Source: Leptothoe sp039028535
Lineage (GTDB): Bacteria; Cyanobacteriota; Cyanobacteriia; Phormidesmidales; Phormidesmidaceae
Assembly: GCA_039028535.1 (NCBI GenBank)
Contig: JBCCHX010000011.1
Location: forward strand, 1-64,000
Reading direction: 5' to 3'
Length of the DNA stretch: 64,000 nt
The notes under the pieces were generated by a model. That model worked only from the letters and a program-made list of their open reading frames with translations. It was not told where the DNA came from and did no database searches. Made by a program: the position numbers and the translations under genes. Below are positions 27,929 to 36,576 of the stretch, piece by piece (the first letter of the stretch is position 1; every line of letters starts with the position of its first letter).

Positions 27929-29554
27929 ATGTCTAAAGAATTTGTTCTGTTGCAAAAGGATGTCACCTGCAAGGGAATTCTTCAACCCGAGATCCCTGAA
28001 AACTTAAATGAGATCACGGAGCTAAAAGCTGCTGGAGTCTTGTCAGGAATTACAGGCTTTCCCGCTTTCCCCTTAGGATTCGGTGGAATCATTTGGGGCG
28101 CAGGCGTAGTTGCCAATATGGCAGGGGTATGGAACAACATTAAACCAGCGGCAAATAAGATTAAGTTCAAAAAAACCGAAAATCATGCAGGTACCCCTCT
28201 AAAGTTCACTGTCACTGCTATGGAGCGCGATGATCAAACGGTGGATATCGCTATAAAGACTTATCTCACCTGTACCTCTGCGTACCAGAATGAAACACAT
28301 CTTGCCAAGTGGGATCCAACAGCTTCTCTATTTCAAGATAATATTAATTATACCATCGGCCCAGAGGACTCTTCCTCGCTAGAGATAAACCCTAGTGCCA
28401 TAAGCCCTTCTACAAATTTAAAGACGGTTGGATACTCCTACAGGGTGAGCTGGGGAGCTAATGTAGGCTTCGATGCAGGTCTTAATGCAAAGGCACCTCT
28501 GAAGGCAGAGGCTACTAATGACTTAGGTGCTAGTGCAGGTTTTCGTGCTAATGCTAATCTCTCGTTTAGTGTTTCAACTAGTACTTCATCAACCGACTTT
28601 AATCTTACTAAAAAGTCAGAGCCAAGCGTTGACCAAATCACGTGGGAATCTAAACTACAGAATGTCTATGATGAGGGAAATGGATTTAAATATAACGTTA
28701 ATGACCCCATAGGTGGATTGGTCATAAATGGAGCCCAAACTAAATGGCTAAAAACTCCAGCGGATGCAGCCATGAAAGACTATGATTTACAGTTTCTTGC
28801 TGGCTACTCTAGCATCAACTCTCAAATCAAAAATAAGCCAATTGTATTTAAGTTTAGCGTAGTGCAGCGACTTATGCATGTTGAGATTTTACATCGCTGG
28901 GGAGTTCAAGAAGCAAGAATAGGTGGTGTCCCTGTTGCTATTCCTTATTATGTTATAACTTCCGGGAAACTGGTTATTGACTTGCAAAAGGGAACTGTTT
29001 CAATTGAAGCTACAACAGACGGCAAGAATGTCAAACAAATAGGTAAGGCTTTAGAAAAAGAACAGAATGCAGGAATCTCAAATCCACCCATTGCTACTGG
29101 TGTTAGTGATTCTGGCTGGAAGAATGCGAAACTGATGGCAGCCTCAAGTGACTATGTATATTTAGTTAGAGATGATCTGTTGTATCAGCTGAATGCTTCC
29201 ACACTCACTTGGACTGGTGTTAGCGATTCTGGCTGGAAGAATGCGAAACTGATGGCAGCCTCAGGTGACTATGTATATTTAGTTAGAGATGATCTGTTGT
29301 ATCAGCTGAATGCGTCTACGCTCACTTGGACTCAGGTTAGTGACGATGGTTGGAAAACTGCAACCATGATGGCAGCCTCAGGTGACTATGTATATTTAGT
29401 TAGAGACGATCTGTTGTATCAGCTGAATGCGTCTACGCTCACTTGGACTCAGGTTAGTGACGATGGTTGGAAAACTGCAACCATGATAGCAACCTTGAGA
29501 GACTATACATACTTAGTCAGACATGGCATATTGTATCAACTGAATGTTCGCTAA
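27929..29554 (+). CDS. Candidate beta-pore-forming protein with tectonin-like repeat tail
   Basis: A 541-residue protein without a recognisable signal peptide. Residues about 35-66 are Gly/Ala/hydrophobic. Residues about 165-260 alternate polar and small residues (YSYRVSWGANVGFDAGLN, FRANANLSFSVSTSTSSTDF) and are followed by ITWESK. This pattern resembles the stem and flanking strands of leukocidin/haemolysin-type beta-barrel toxins, but it is a weak, by-eye resemblance. The C-terminus has four 39-residue repeats (from 29099, 29216, 29333 and 29450), each GWK.A..MAAS.DYVYLVRD followed by LLYQLNASTLTWT, like tectonin/beta-propeller lectin blades. Alternatives are a phage-tail-like, adhesin or other self-recognition protein. 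A good AGGAGA site precedes the start. Confidence 0.45.
   Translation: MSKEFVLLQKDVTCKGILQPEIPENLNEITELKAAGVLSGITGFPAFPLGFGGIIWGAGVVANMAGVWNNIKPAANKIKFKKTENHAGTPLKFTVTAMERDDQTVDIAIKTYLTCTSAYQNETHLAKWDPTASLFQDNINYTIGPEDSSSLEINPSAISPSTNLKTVGYSYRVSWGANVGFDAGLNAKAPLKAEATNDLGASAGFRANANLSFSVSTSTSSTDFNLTKKSEPSVDQITWESKLQNVYDEGNGFKYNVNDPIGGLVINGAQTKWLKTPADAAMKDYDLQFLAGYSSINSQIKNKPIVFKFSVVQRLMHVEILHRWGVQEARIGGVPVAIPYYVITSGKLVIDLQKGTVSIEATTDGKNVKQIGKALEKEQNAGISNPPIATGVSDSGWKNAKLMAASSDYVYLVRDDLLYQLNASTLTWTGVSDSGWKNAKLMAASGDYVYLVRDDLLYQLNASTLTWTQVSDDGWKTATMMAASGDYVYLVRDDLLYQLNASTLTWTQVSDDGWKTATMIATLRDYTYLVRHGILYQLNVR
29099..29551 (+). repeat. Four in-frame 117-bp tandem repeats
   Basis: Units start at 29099, 29216, 29333 and 29450; the last is slightly short. 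Units 1 to 3 are nearly identical at the DNA level over long stretches, and unit 4 is more divergent, which points to recent duplication inside the gene. Confidence 0.85.
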
Positions 29555-30062
29555 TTTTCCCTACGATTTGGGGAGATCTCTGTAATTTTGATCATCTACT
29601 GGTAAAGGGTACCCTAACAACGCATCCTTGTGACCCAATATTATAGGTAGTGCAAAGTTGGTTTCAATTGTGGTTAGGCCCTTATTAAGCCATGTATGGT
29701 TGTTGAAAACAAGTCACTAGAGCTTTTACGTGCGGCCATGGAGAGATGTTGCGATCGCATCCTCGCTTATTCTTACATCACCAAAGCACTAACAAATGCA
29801 TCAGCATAATATTGCGCTGATGCATTTGGGCATGATATGCAGTAATTATCCATATACTTTGCAGTGAATGATCCCTGTATTGCTCTAATTTTATGTACTG
29901 CCATACTGCTCATCTGCCTACTAGCATTATTCTGTCTAAACAGCTTTCCAGGCTAACCTTGATGTTTATAGTCTGCTACTGAATTTTTGTTGATTTCAGA
30001 TGCTTTTCCCCTTGGATTTAGTTTCCTCTGGTGTTCCTAATTCTCTCTGAACCACTAGATCT
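29555..30062. other. 508-bp intergenic region with a long hairpin
   Basis: No gene is seen. A perfect 13-bp inverted repeat (CAAATGCATCAGC at 29793-29805, GCTGATGCATTTG at 29816-29828, 10-nt loop) could act as a transcript end or processing site, although no T-run follows. The rest is AT-rich and may include the promoter of the next gene. Confidence 0.5.
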
Positions 30063-32762
30063 ATGAGCATTTCGCGCTTATCCATACCTCTCATTACTTA
30101 CATGACTACTGCGGCTGTAAATGGCTGTATTGTTTTTGGGGGTAGTGAAGTATTGGGTCAGATTACCCCTGATAGTAGCTTACCTACACCATCGACAGTC
30201 CTCACCCAAACTGAACCAAATGGCTCAGTGCAGCAACAAATTGAAGGAGGTACAACGCGAGGAACAAATCTATTTCATAGCTTCAGTAGCTTTGACATTC
30301 CATCTGAGCATACAGCACGTTTTGGGAATGAGCTGGGGATCGATAACATTTTTACTCGCATTACCGGAAGTAATGTATCGTCAATTAACGGAAGCATTCA
30401 AACCCAGGGTACAGCAAATTTATTTTTACTCAATCCGCACGGTATTATGTTTGGACCAGAGGCGCGTTTAGAGCTTGGTGGTTCCTTCATTGCTAGCAGT
30501 GCTGAACGAATTCTTTTTTCCGATGGATTCCAGTTTGATGCAACGGCTCCTGGAGTTGAACCGTTACTCACGCTCAGCACTCCCGTTGGACTTGGATTTG
30601 GAGCTACACCGGGGGTATTAGCCAGTAATGCTAACGTTACCTTAGACACCAGCGGAGCCTTTCCACGCGCAGTCATCTCCTCCCAACTTGCTGTTCCTGA
30701 GGAGCACACCCTTGGGCTCCTCGGTGGCCCGTTAAACCTGAATGGTGGTCAGTTTCTAGCTCCGGGTGGACGCATTGAGCTTGCTAGCATTGCAGAGCCC
30801 ACAATTGTAGGTTTACAAGCGCTCGATGAGGGATTTAGGTTCAAAGTTGATAGCATCGATCGCTTTAGTGATATCCACCTTGCAAACCTGGCGCGAGTTG
30901 ATGTCAGTGGCGATCGGAGCGGGGCAGTCTCCGTCTACGGTCGTAATATTATTCTCTCAGAGGGAGCACAAATTAACGCTTTAACCGTTAGTCCCTTGAC
31001 GGGTGATGACATCACTATCCAAGCAACAGAATCGTTACAGGTTCTAGGGGCAACAACAATTCCTGGATTATTAGAACCCTTTTATGCAGCTCAGGGCCTG
31101 CTTGTCCGGCTGTTTAGCGCGATCTCAACTGATACGATTGCTGGCAATGCTGGCAATATTGATATTATTACGCGTCGTCTGACAATTCGTGATGGTGCGC
31201 GCATAACAGCCAATGCCGACCCCAACCGTTTAGATGATCGCTTGGAGAACGGACTCGACGCGGTCACAGGCCGAGGGGGGAACATTACTGTAAATGCCAG
31301 TGACAGTGTTGAGGTGATAGGCTTTACTGGTGTCCGTTGGGCCTTCCCCGATATTCCAATACCCCAACTTATTGTTGAAGCTACTGGCAGTTCGACTCTC
31401 TCAACTCTGGTTACTAGACAGGCTGAACAAGCTGGAGATCTCACAATTCACACTGACAACGTAATTGTGAGAGACTCGGGGCTAATCGCAACCCTAACCA
31501 CTGGAAACGGTGATGGAGGTGATATCAAGATTACAGCTCGCGACTCAATTGTTGTTGAAGGTATCCGCACGGATGGGGTTCTAACTAGCAACATCAATGC
31601 TAGTGCCGTTGGTGCCAGTGCTGTTGTTGGTGTGTTCCCTGGAGCACTCTCTTTAGCTGGGAACGGCGGCACAATCATGCTAACTGCCCGTGAGCTATTG
31701 CTGAAAGATGGTGGCGCAGTTGTTAACAATACATCAACAGGTGGTTCTGGTGGCAACATTGCGATTGATGTCAGCCTGCTTGAAATCTCAGGTGAGTCAA
31801 CTAACATTCAGACTAGTTCTGGTGGAAGCGGTTCAGCTGGAGACATTGAAATTTCAGCTGATATTTTGCGTGTCAGCAATGGTGGAGAGATTAGTGTTGC
31901 GGGTGGTTTGCCTAATCCTTTAGTCGGAGGGACAGGCACTGGCCCAGCAGGAAGGCTGAGCGTTGGCGCTGAGACCATAGTGCTTGATAACGGGAACCTG
32001 AGCGGACAAACTCCTTCCGAACTCGGCGGTGGCAACTTGCTCCTAAACGCTAATACTATTTTGCTGCGGAATGACAGCCTAATCTCAACAGAGGCAACAG
32101 GTACTGCTACCGGGGGCAACATCACAATTAATTCTGTTGGCGGCTTTCTCATTTCGCCTCCCTCCAACAACAGTGACATCATTGCCATTGCGAATGAGGG
32201 ACGTGGGGGAGAAATAATCGTCAATGTCAATCAACTCTTTGGCTTTACTGTACAAGACAATCCAACAAACCTCCGGACCAATCGAACCAACGATATTAGT
32301 GCCAGTTCTGCCGCTGGTCCACAGGGCATCGTCAATCTCGCCATCTTAAATGTCGATCCTAGCCAAGGTTTAGTTGAACTGCCCGTTGCGCCGATAGATA
32401 CGCCTCCCGTTGGCGCAGTTTGTAGTGCAGCGGTACAAACTGGTAGTGCCTTCATCCTCAGTGGACGGGGTGGGCTACCTCCTGCTCCCACAGAGCCTCT
32501 TGGTACATCATCTCCATGGGAAGACTGGTACATTGCAGCACCCCAGACATCTCGTGCCTCCTTGTCCTCTACGCTGTACTCAAATCATCATCGTAATATT
32601 GTCGCCTCTGCATCACCCATTGTTGAAGCCCAAGGTTGGGTGCGAGCAGATGATGGTCAAGTGAGTTTGGTGACAAATCTTTCGACAGCTACGCCTGCCA
32701 ATGATTTTCCTATGGCTAACTGTCGTCAACTTCCGATTTCTGACACTACTAGCGCCAGGTAA
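30063..32762 (+). CDS. TPS-type exoprotein with haemagglutination-activity domain
   Basis: An 899-residue protein. N-terminal hydrophobic signal region (about 8-32), then the filamentous-haemagglutinin N-terminal domain (about 33-170) with GGTTRGTNLFHSFSSFDIP and ANLFLLNPHGIMFGPEARL. The remainder is a right-handed beta-helix-like body with recurring GG(N/D)I-type turns (GRGGNITVNA, GDGGDIKITA, GSGGNIAIDV). Such proteins are exported by a TpsB porin and act as adhesins, inhibitors or large surface proteins. No TpsB gene is seen in the window. The C-terminal roughly 150 residues (Pro-rich, APTEPLGTSSPWEDWYIAA) leave the helix pattern. Confidence 0.88.
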   Translation: MSISRLSIPLITYMTTAAVNGCIVFGGSEVLGQITPDSSLPTPSTVLTQTEPNGSVQQQIEGGTTRGTNLFHSFSSFDIPSEHTARFGNELGIDNIFTRITGSNVSSINGSIQTQGTANLFLLNPHGIMFGPEARLELGGSFIASSAERILFSDGFQFDATAPGVEPLLTLSTPVGLGFGATPGVLASNANVTLDTSGAFPRAVISSQLAVPEEHTLGLLGGPLNLNGGQFLAPGGRIELASIAEPTIVGLQALDEGFRFKVDSIDRFSDIHLANLARVDVSGDRSGAVSVYGRNIILSEGAQINALTVSPLTGDDITIQATESLQVLGATTIPGLLEPFYAAQGLLVRLFSAISTDTIAGNAGNIDIITRRLTIRDGARITANADPNRLDDRLENGLDAVTGRGGNITVNASDSVEVIGFTGVRWAFPDIPIPQLIVEATGSSTLSTLVTRQAEQAGDLTIHTDNVIVRDSGLIATLTTGNGDGGDIKITARDSIVVEGIRTDGVLTSNINASAVGASAVVGVFPGALSLAGNGGTIMLTARELLLKDGGAVVNNTSTGGSGGNIAIDVSLLEISGESTNIQTSSGGSGSAGDIEISADILRVSNGGEISVAGGLPNPLVGGTGTGPAGRLSVGAETIVLDNGNLSGQTPSELGGGNLLLNANTILLRNDSLISTEATGTATGGNITINSVGGFLISPPSNNSDIIAIANEGRGGEIIVNVNQLFGFTVQDNPTNLRTNRTNDISASSAAGPQGIVNLAILNVDPSQGLVELPVAPIDTPPVGAVCSAAVQTGSAFILSGRGGLPPAPTEPLGTSSPWEDWYIAAPQTSRASLSSTLYSNHHRNIVASASPIVEAQGWVRADDGQVSLVTNLSTATPANDFPMANCRQLPISDTTSAR

Positions 32763-32840
32763 AAAATCCTGTTTAGGACCTAGTCTTGACAGACTGGCAC
32801 AAAGCGAAGCTCCTACAAAGATGTCTATTAAGAGATAAAA

Positions 32841-32897
32841 CCTTAAATCTGTTTGACCAATTACCTTAATTTACCCTAACTATTCATAACTCAGAAT
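32841..32897 (+). promoter_or_regulatory. CCTTAA repeat block upstream of the acyltransferase
   Basis: CCTTAAAT (32841-32848) and CCTTAATT (32864-32871) are 23 bp apart and are followed by ACCCTAACTATTCATAA, as in the block at 27616-27672. It lies about 80 bp before the start codon at 32978. Confidence 0.45.
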
Positions 32898-32977
32898 CAA
32901 GACATTGGTAGTAACCCCATCGAATGGGAGCTGAGGCATCCTCTCTCATTCTTGTTTTATCTTCTAAGGAGACCATC

Positions 32978-33625
32978 ATGGTTGCTTGTCCAGTTATGCC
33001 AAGATCAATGATTGCTCCCACGGCTCAATTTGAAGTTAGAGTATTGAATTCAAGGGAAATCATTGCAGCTAAGAAACTGATTTATCAGGTACTGGTTGTA
33101 GAGCAAAACTGGAGAATCCCCCCTGATAACCCTAGCCAAATCCGAGTGGAATCGGAGATGCTCTGTGATGCGTATGACTCAACCGCCACTTGGATTGGCG
33201 TTTTCCATAACAATATTCTTGTTGCCTGTAATCGATCCATTGGTAAGCTGCAGGGGAATTTTGAGCTAGAAAATTATCACCCCCTGCCAACGTTTCTAAA
33301 AAACAATCAGGCGGCTCTGGAATTAAATCGTCTAGCTGTTAAAAAAGAGTATCGTGCGTCCTGTGCTGTTTTAGTATTAGCCCATGGTCAATTGCAATAC
33401 TTCCTGGCCAATGGGATTAATGCCCTATTTACAACGAGTGTGTTTCCAAGACCCGGCAACTTTTACGTTCGCAGATTCGGGTTTATCAAAGATGATCTAA
33501 CCTTTCAATATCATCCAGACGATCCTCACGTAGTGCATCTTCTGCACATGGACATTGACCGCATGAAAGAGACTCTCGTGACCCTAACGAACAGTATTGA
33601 AAGATATACATTATCATCGTTTTGA
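32978..33625 (+). CDS. GNAT-fold acyltransferase, N-acyl amino acid/autoinducer synthase-like
   Basis: A 215-residue protein from ATG 32978, chosen because AAGGAG lies 7 nt upstream (the frame is open from 32924). The layout resembles the LuxI/FeeM-like branch of the GNAT superfamily: an N-terminal VRVLNSREIIAAKKLIYQVL segment, a central strand ATWIGVFHNNILVACNRS, and ALELNRLAVKKEYRASCAVL, where the conserved E..RLAV..eyR pattern falls. Related enzymes acylate amino acids or homoserine lactone using acyl-ACP or acyl-CoA. The product cannot be predicted. Its stop overlaps the stop of the convergent CHASE2 gene by 12 bp. Confidence 0.6.
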   Translation: MVACPVMPRSMIAPTAQFEVRVLNSREIIAAKKLIYQVLVVEQNWRIPPDNPSQIRVESEMLCDAYDSTATWIGVFHNNILVACNRSIGKLQGNFELENYHPLPTFLKNNQAALELNRLAVKKEYRASCAVLVLAHGQLQYFLANGINALFTTSVFPRPGNFYVRRFGFIKDDLTFQYHPDDPHVVHLLHMDIDRMKETLVTLTNSIERYTLSSF

Positions 33626-36574
33626 TGCGCGTGATCCAGTGACGATGCCTACGGCAATGGCGTTACGATACCCATTTACCATCAGCCCGCCCCCGGCAAT
33701 GCCTAAGGCTGTGGGTATCAGAGGAATCCAACCGGCATAACAGATAAACACCCAACAGATGCCGCCCAGGATCAGGATCATGCCGCCCAGAATCAGGGCT
33801 AAATAACGACGCGATCGCAACGTCATCGCCACTATACTGGCCATCACCGTCCAGCTCCCAATCCATAACCACTCTACCGACTCAGACCAGGTCCACAGCA
33901 GCAGACGACCATCTAATACAGCACTAATAATCTGGCTGGTCATATGGGCCTGAATTTCCACCCCCGTCATCCGGCGACTATTTTGTCCCCCACTGTAGGG
34001 CGTAAACCAGTCATGGTCATTAAAACTAGGAGCTACCACCCCAATTAAAACAATCCGATCTCTCACCTGACTGGGGTCAAACTGATCGCTCAACACATGG
34101 CTCAGAGTAAGCTGTTCGGCAATGTGTTCCGTGGCCCGATAGTTAATCAAAATCTGATGACCACTGATATCCAGCCGACGATATCCCCCCATATTCGGTC
34201 TGATGCGTTTGAAGGGAACTGTCCCCAATTGCAGATAGGTATCGTGGGGCTCTAGCGTGATGCCCTCATCTTGTAAATACCGGCTAGCCAACCACCAGTT
34301 CAACGCATACCCATTTTGGCAGGGGGTCGGTGAGGACACAGCTAAAACTTGGCGACGCAGCACCCCATCTCGATCTTGAACCACGCTATTAAACCCATGA
34401 TTATAGGCTGGGCTTTCTGGAGGAGGAGGGACCCCCGGCTCACCTAGGTAACAAATGGCAAACAGCCGATCATTAGTGGCTAAGGCCTTGGCTAATTCAG
34501 GATAGCGATTGTCCACCCGGCGTTCTCGATAGATATCGAGGCCGATGGCACGGGGTTGCCCGTGGTCCAATCGTTTGAGCAGTTGGGATAAGGCCTGATC
34601 TGATAAGGAGGCTGACCCTCTCGTTTCCGTGGGCTGTGCTTGTACATCGGCCTCTGTAACGGTAATTAGGAGCAACCGATCGTCAGGGGGTTCAATCGGT
34701 CGAGCCCGCATCATATAGTCGAACGCCTGCAGTTCCCAGCCTTGTAGCACACCCAGTACAGCTGCGACAATAACTAAGCTGGCAGTACCGATACCCAGTC
34801 CAAAGCCCAGTCCGATGTCAGTAGGTAGCTGTTGCCACCACCGTTGTTGACGAAGGGGGAAAGCACGATAGGGTGGAATTTGATATAGCCGCAGAGGTTC
34901 AGCCCCACCTGGAATGGACCGCTCACCTAGATCGATAATGTCCGTGACCAGATGGCGATGTACCCGATCAAAAGTGGGCTGGGAGAGACAAATCCCCCCT
35001 GGTACAGACTGGGTCTGCAGGTGCATCACCAGGTTAACTTCGGCCCCCATGACATCCTGACCGTCAGACCAGAGTTCGCCTGTGTGAATGGCCATACGGT
35101 ACTGCAGACTATCAGCGTTATCCATAGCTGCATTGGCGAATGTTTTTTGTAGTGCGATCGCATATTGCAACCCTTTTTCTGGGGCCTCAAACAACACCAT
35201 AACCTGATCACCCAGCGTTTTGAGCAAAGTGCCGTCAAATTGTTGGCAATGGTGTTTAATCTGTTCAATATCCTGTTGCAGATAGGCGAGAATTTGAGAT
35301 TCATTCTGTGCCATTTTGGAGGGAAAATCTTTTACCCTGGAACATACCAGTGTTGCCATTATTGGCTGCATTGGGGCGGTGCTAGGCAGGTCTAGGAGCT
35401 GTTGATCCACCCAATCCAGGTTAAAGATAGCGACATAAATGGGATTTTTGATCCGCAACCGCCCTTGATGAATGTCCACCACGCCTGAAAGACGGAGCTT
35501 GAGATGTTCGGCCAGGTCTTGAAAGAGAATGCTGCCTGTCTGTAATATCCCTCGATATATTTCCAAGATGCGCCGATTAGATCGTGCTTCTCGTAGGATG
35601 CGATCTCGAATTGTCCGTAAATGCTCAGGTTCATCGTTTGCTTCCCAATTCTGCAGTATCTGTTCATGCACTAACCGGGTTACAAAGGCTCTAGTCTCAG
35701 CACTATTATCGGATTGAGACAGGGAGCTTTCAGTTGGTTCATCAAAGAGCAAATCTTTCCCGATAGCAGTCTCTTCAGAGTTAGCACTCGCAGCCCATTG
35801 GGTAATAAGCCAACAGAGTTTTTGAGTGAGAAATGGTTGCCCTCCACTCCAACGTAAAATTTCCTCCAGGGCAACATCAGGGAGCTGTATCTGTGGTTTC
35901 AACCCCTTAATCAGAGGAACACAATCTTTAAGCTGAAAGCCTTGTAGCGAAATTGCGCGACCAATATTAAATGGAGGAGAATACTGGTTGCTGCGCATCA
36001 AATCTGATGGGGTAGCCACCCCCAACAGCACAAACGTTAGCCGTCGATAGGCTGCACTGGTAGCTCGTTTCTCATAGCAGTGGCGAATCAGGGCAAAAAA
36101 ATCATCAGTGGGAAAGCTTAACCCCAATACACTGTCAATTTCGTCGATAAAAATAACAATGGAAGTATCAATTTGAGCCAACAACACGGTTTCAAGAAAC
36201 TGTGCTAACCGTTGGATCGGTGAGACCCCCTGCCGTTCCTGTATCCATGCCCGATGTTTAAATGAGAGTTCAAATCCACTGACCAGCTCTTGAATCAGTC
36301 CTCCGTACCACTGGGCTGCCGTAATTTGCTGACTGCCAATGCCGCTGAGTTCAATATCGGCGCAGGCGATACCCTGTTGCCGTAGCAGCCCCATGGCCCG
36401 TATACGCAGACTGGACTTGCCCATTTGTCGGGCATTGAGGATATAGCAATAGTCTCCTACCAGTAAGGCATTGTACAGATCTTGATCGGCCTGCCGCGTC
36501 ACATAGGTGGGCGCGTCCAATGGCAAGCTGCCCCCAGGTTGATATTGATAATTGGAGCTAGAGACAACACCCAT
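33614..36574 (-). CDS. AAA-like / cyclase-like / CHASE2 membrane protein
   Basis: A 986-residue protein. Residues about 15-330 are an AAA_35-type P-loop domain (Walker A in NARQMGKSS, 47-55; Walker B IFIDEID, 141-147). About 405-590 resemble a class III nucleotide cyclase, with KTLGDQVMVLF and PGGICLS, but the first metal Asp appears lost (LVCSRVKDF) and the usual Arg of the AARL motif is His (VMHL), so catalysis is doubtful. A transmembrane helix (about 610-635) leads to an extracytoplasmic CHASE2 sensor (about 640-870) and a group of C-terminal transmembrane helices. This is a membrane sensor with an NTPase head. It is the second gene of an operon: only two bases separate it from the upstream gene. 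Confidence 0.82.
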   Translation of the reverse strand: MGVVSSSNYQYQPGGSLPLDAPTYVTRQADQDLYNALLVGDYCYILNARQMGKSSLRIRAMGLLRQQGIACADIELSGIGSQQITAAQWYGGLIQELVSGFELSFKHRAWIQERQGVSPIQRLAQFLETVLLAQIDTSIVIFIDEIDSVLGLSFPTDDFFALIRHCYEKRATSAAYRRLTFVLLGVATPSDLMRSNQYSPPFNIGRAISLQGFQLKDCVPLIKGLKPQIQLPDVALEEILRWSGGQPFLTQKLCWLITQWAASANSEETAIGKDLLFDEPTESSLSQSDNSAETRAFVTRLVHEQILQNWEANDEPEHLRTIRDRILREARSNRRILEIYRGILQTGSILFQDLAEHLKLRLSGVVDIHQGRLRIKNPIYVAIFNLDWVDQQLLDLPSTAPMQPIMATLVCSRVKDFPSKMAQNESQILAYLQQDIEQIKHHCQQFDGTLLKTLGDQVMVLFEAPEKGLQYAIALQKTFANAAMDNADSLQYRMAIHTGELWSDGQDVMGAEVNLVMHLQTQSVPGGICLSQPTFDRVHRHLVTDIIDLGERSIPGGAEPLRLYQIPPYRAFPLRQQRWWQQLPTDIGLGFGLGIGTASLVIVAAVLGVLQGWELQAFDYMMRARPIEPPDDRLLLITVTEADVQAQPTETRGSASLSDQALSQLLKRLDHGQPRAIGLDIYRERRVDNRYPELAKALATNDRLFAICYLGEPGVPPPPESPAYNHGFNSVVQDRDGVLRRQVLAVSSPTPCQNGYALNWWLASRYLQDEGITLEPHDTYLQLGTVPFKRIRPNMGGYRRLDISGHQILINYRATEHIAEQLTLSHVLSDQFDPSQVRDRIVLIGVVAPSFNDHDWFTPYSGGQNSRRMTGVEIQAHMTSQIISAVLDGRLLLWTWSESVEWLWIGSWTVMASIVAMTLRSRRYLALILGGMILILGGICWVFICYAGWIPLIPTALGIAGGGLMVNGYRNAIAVGIVTGSRASKR

Positions 36575-36576
36575 GG

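Noticed and set aside
29099..29551. CRISPR-like repeats
   Set aside because: They are 117-bp in-frame protein repeats without variable spacers.
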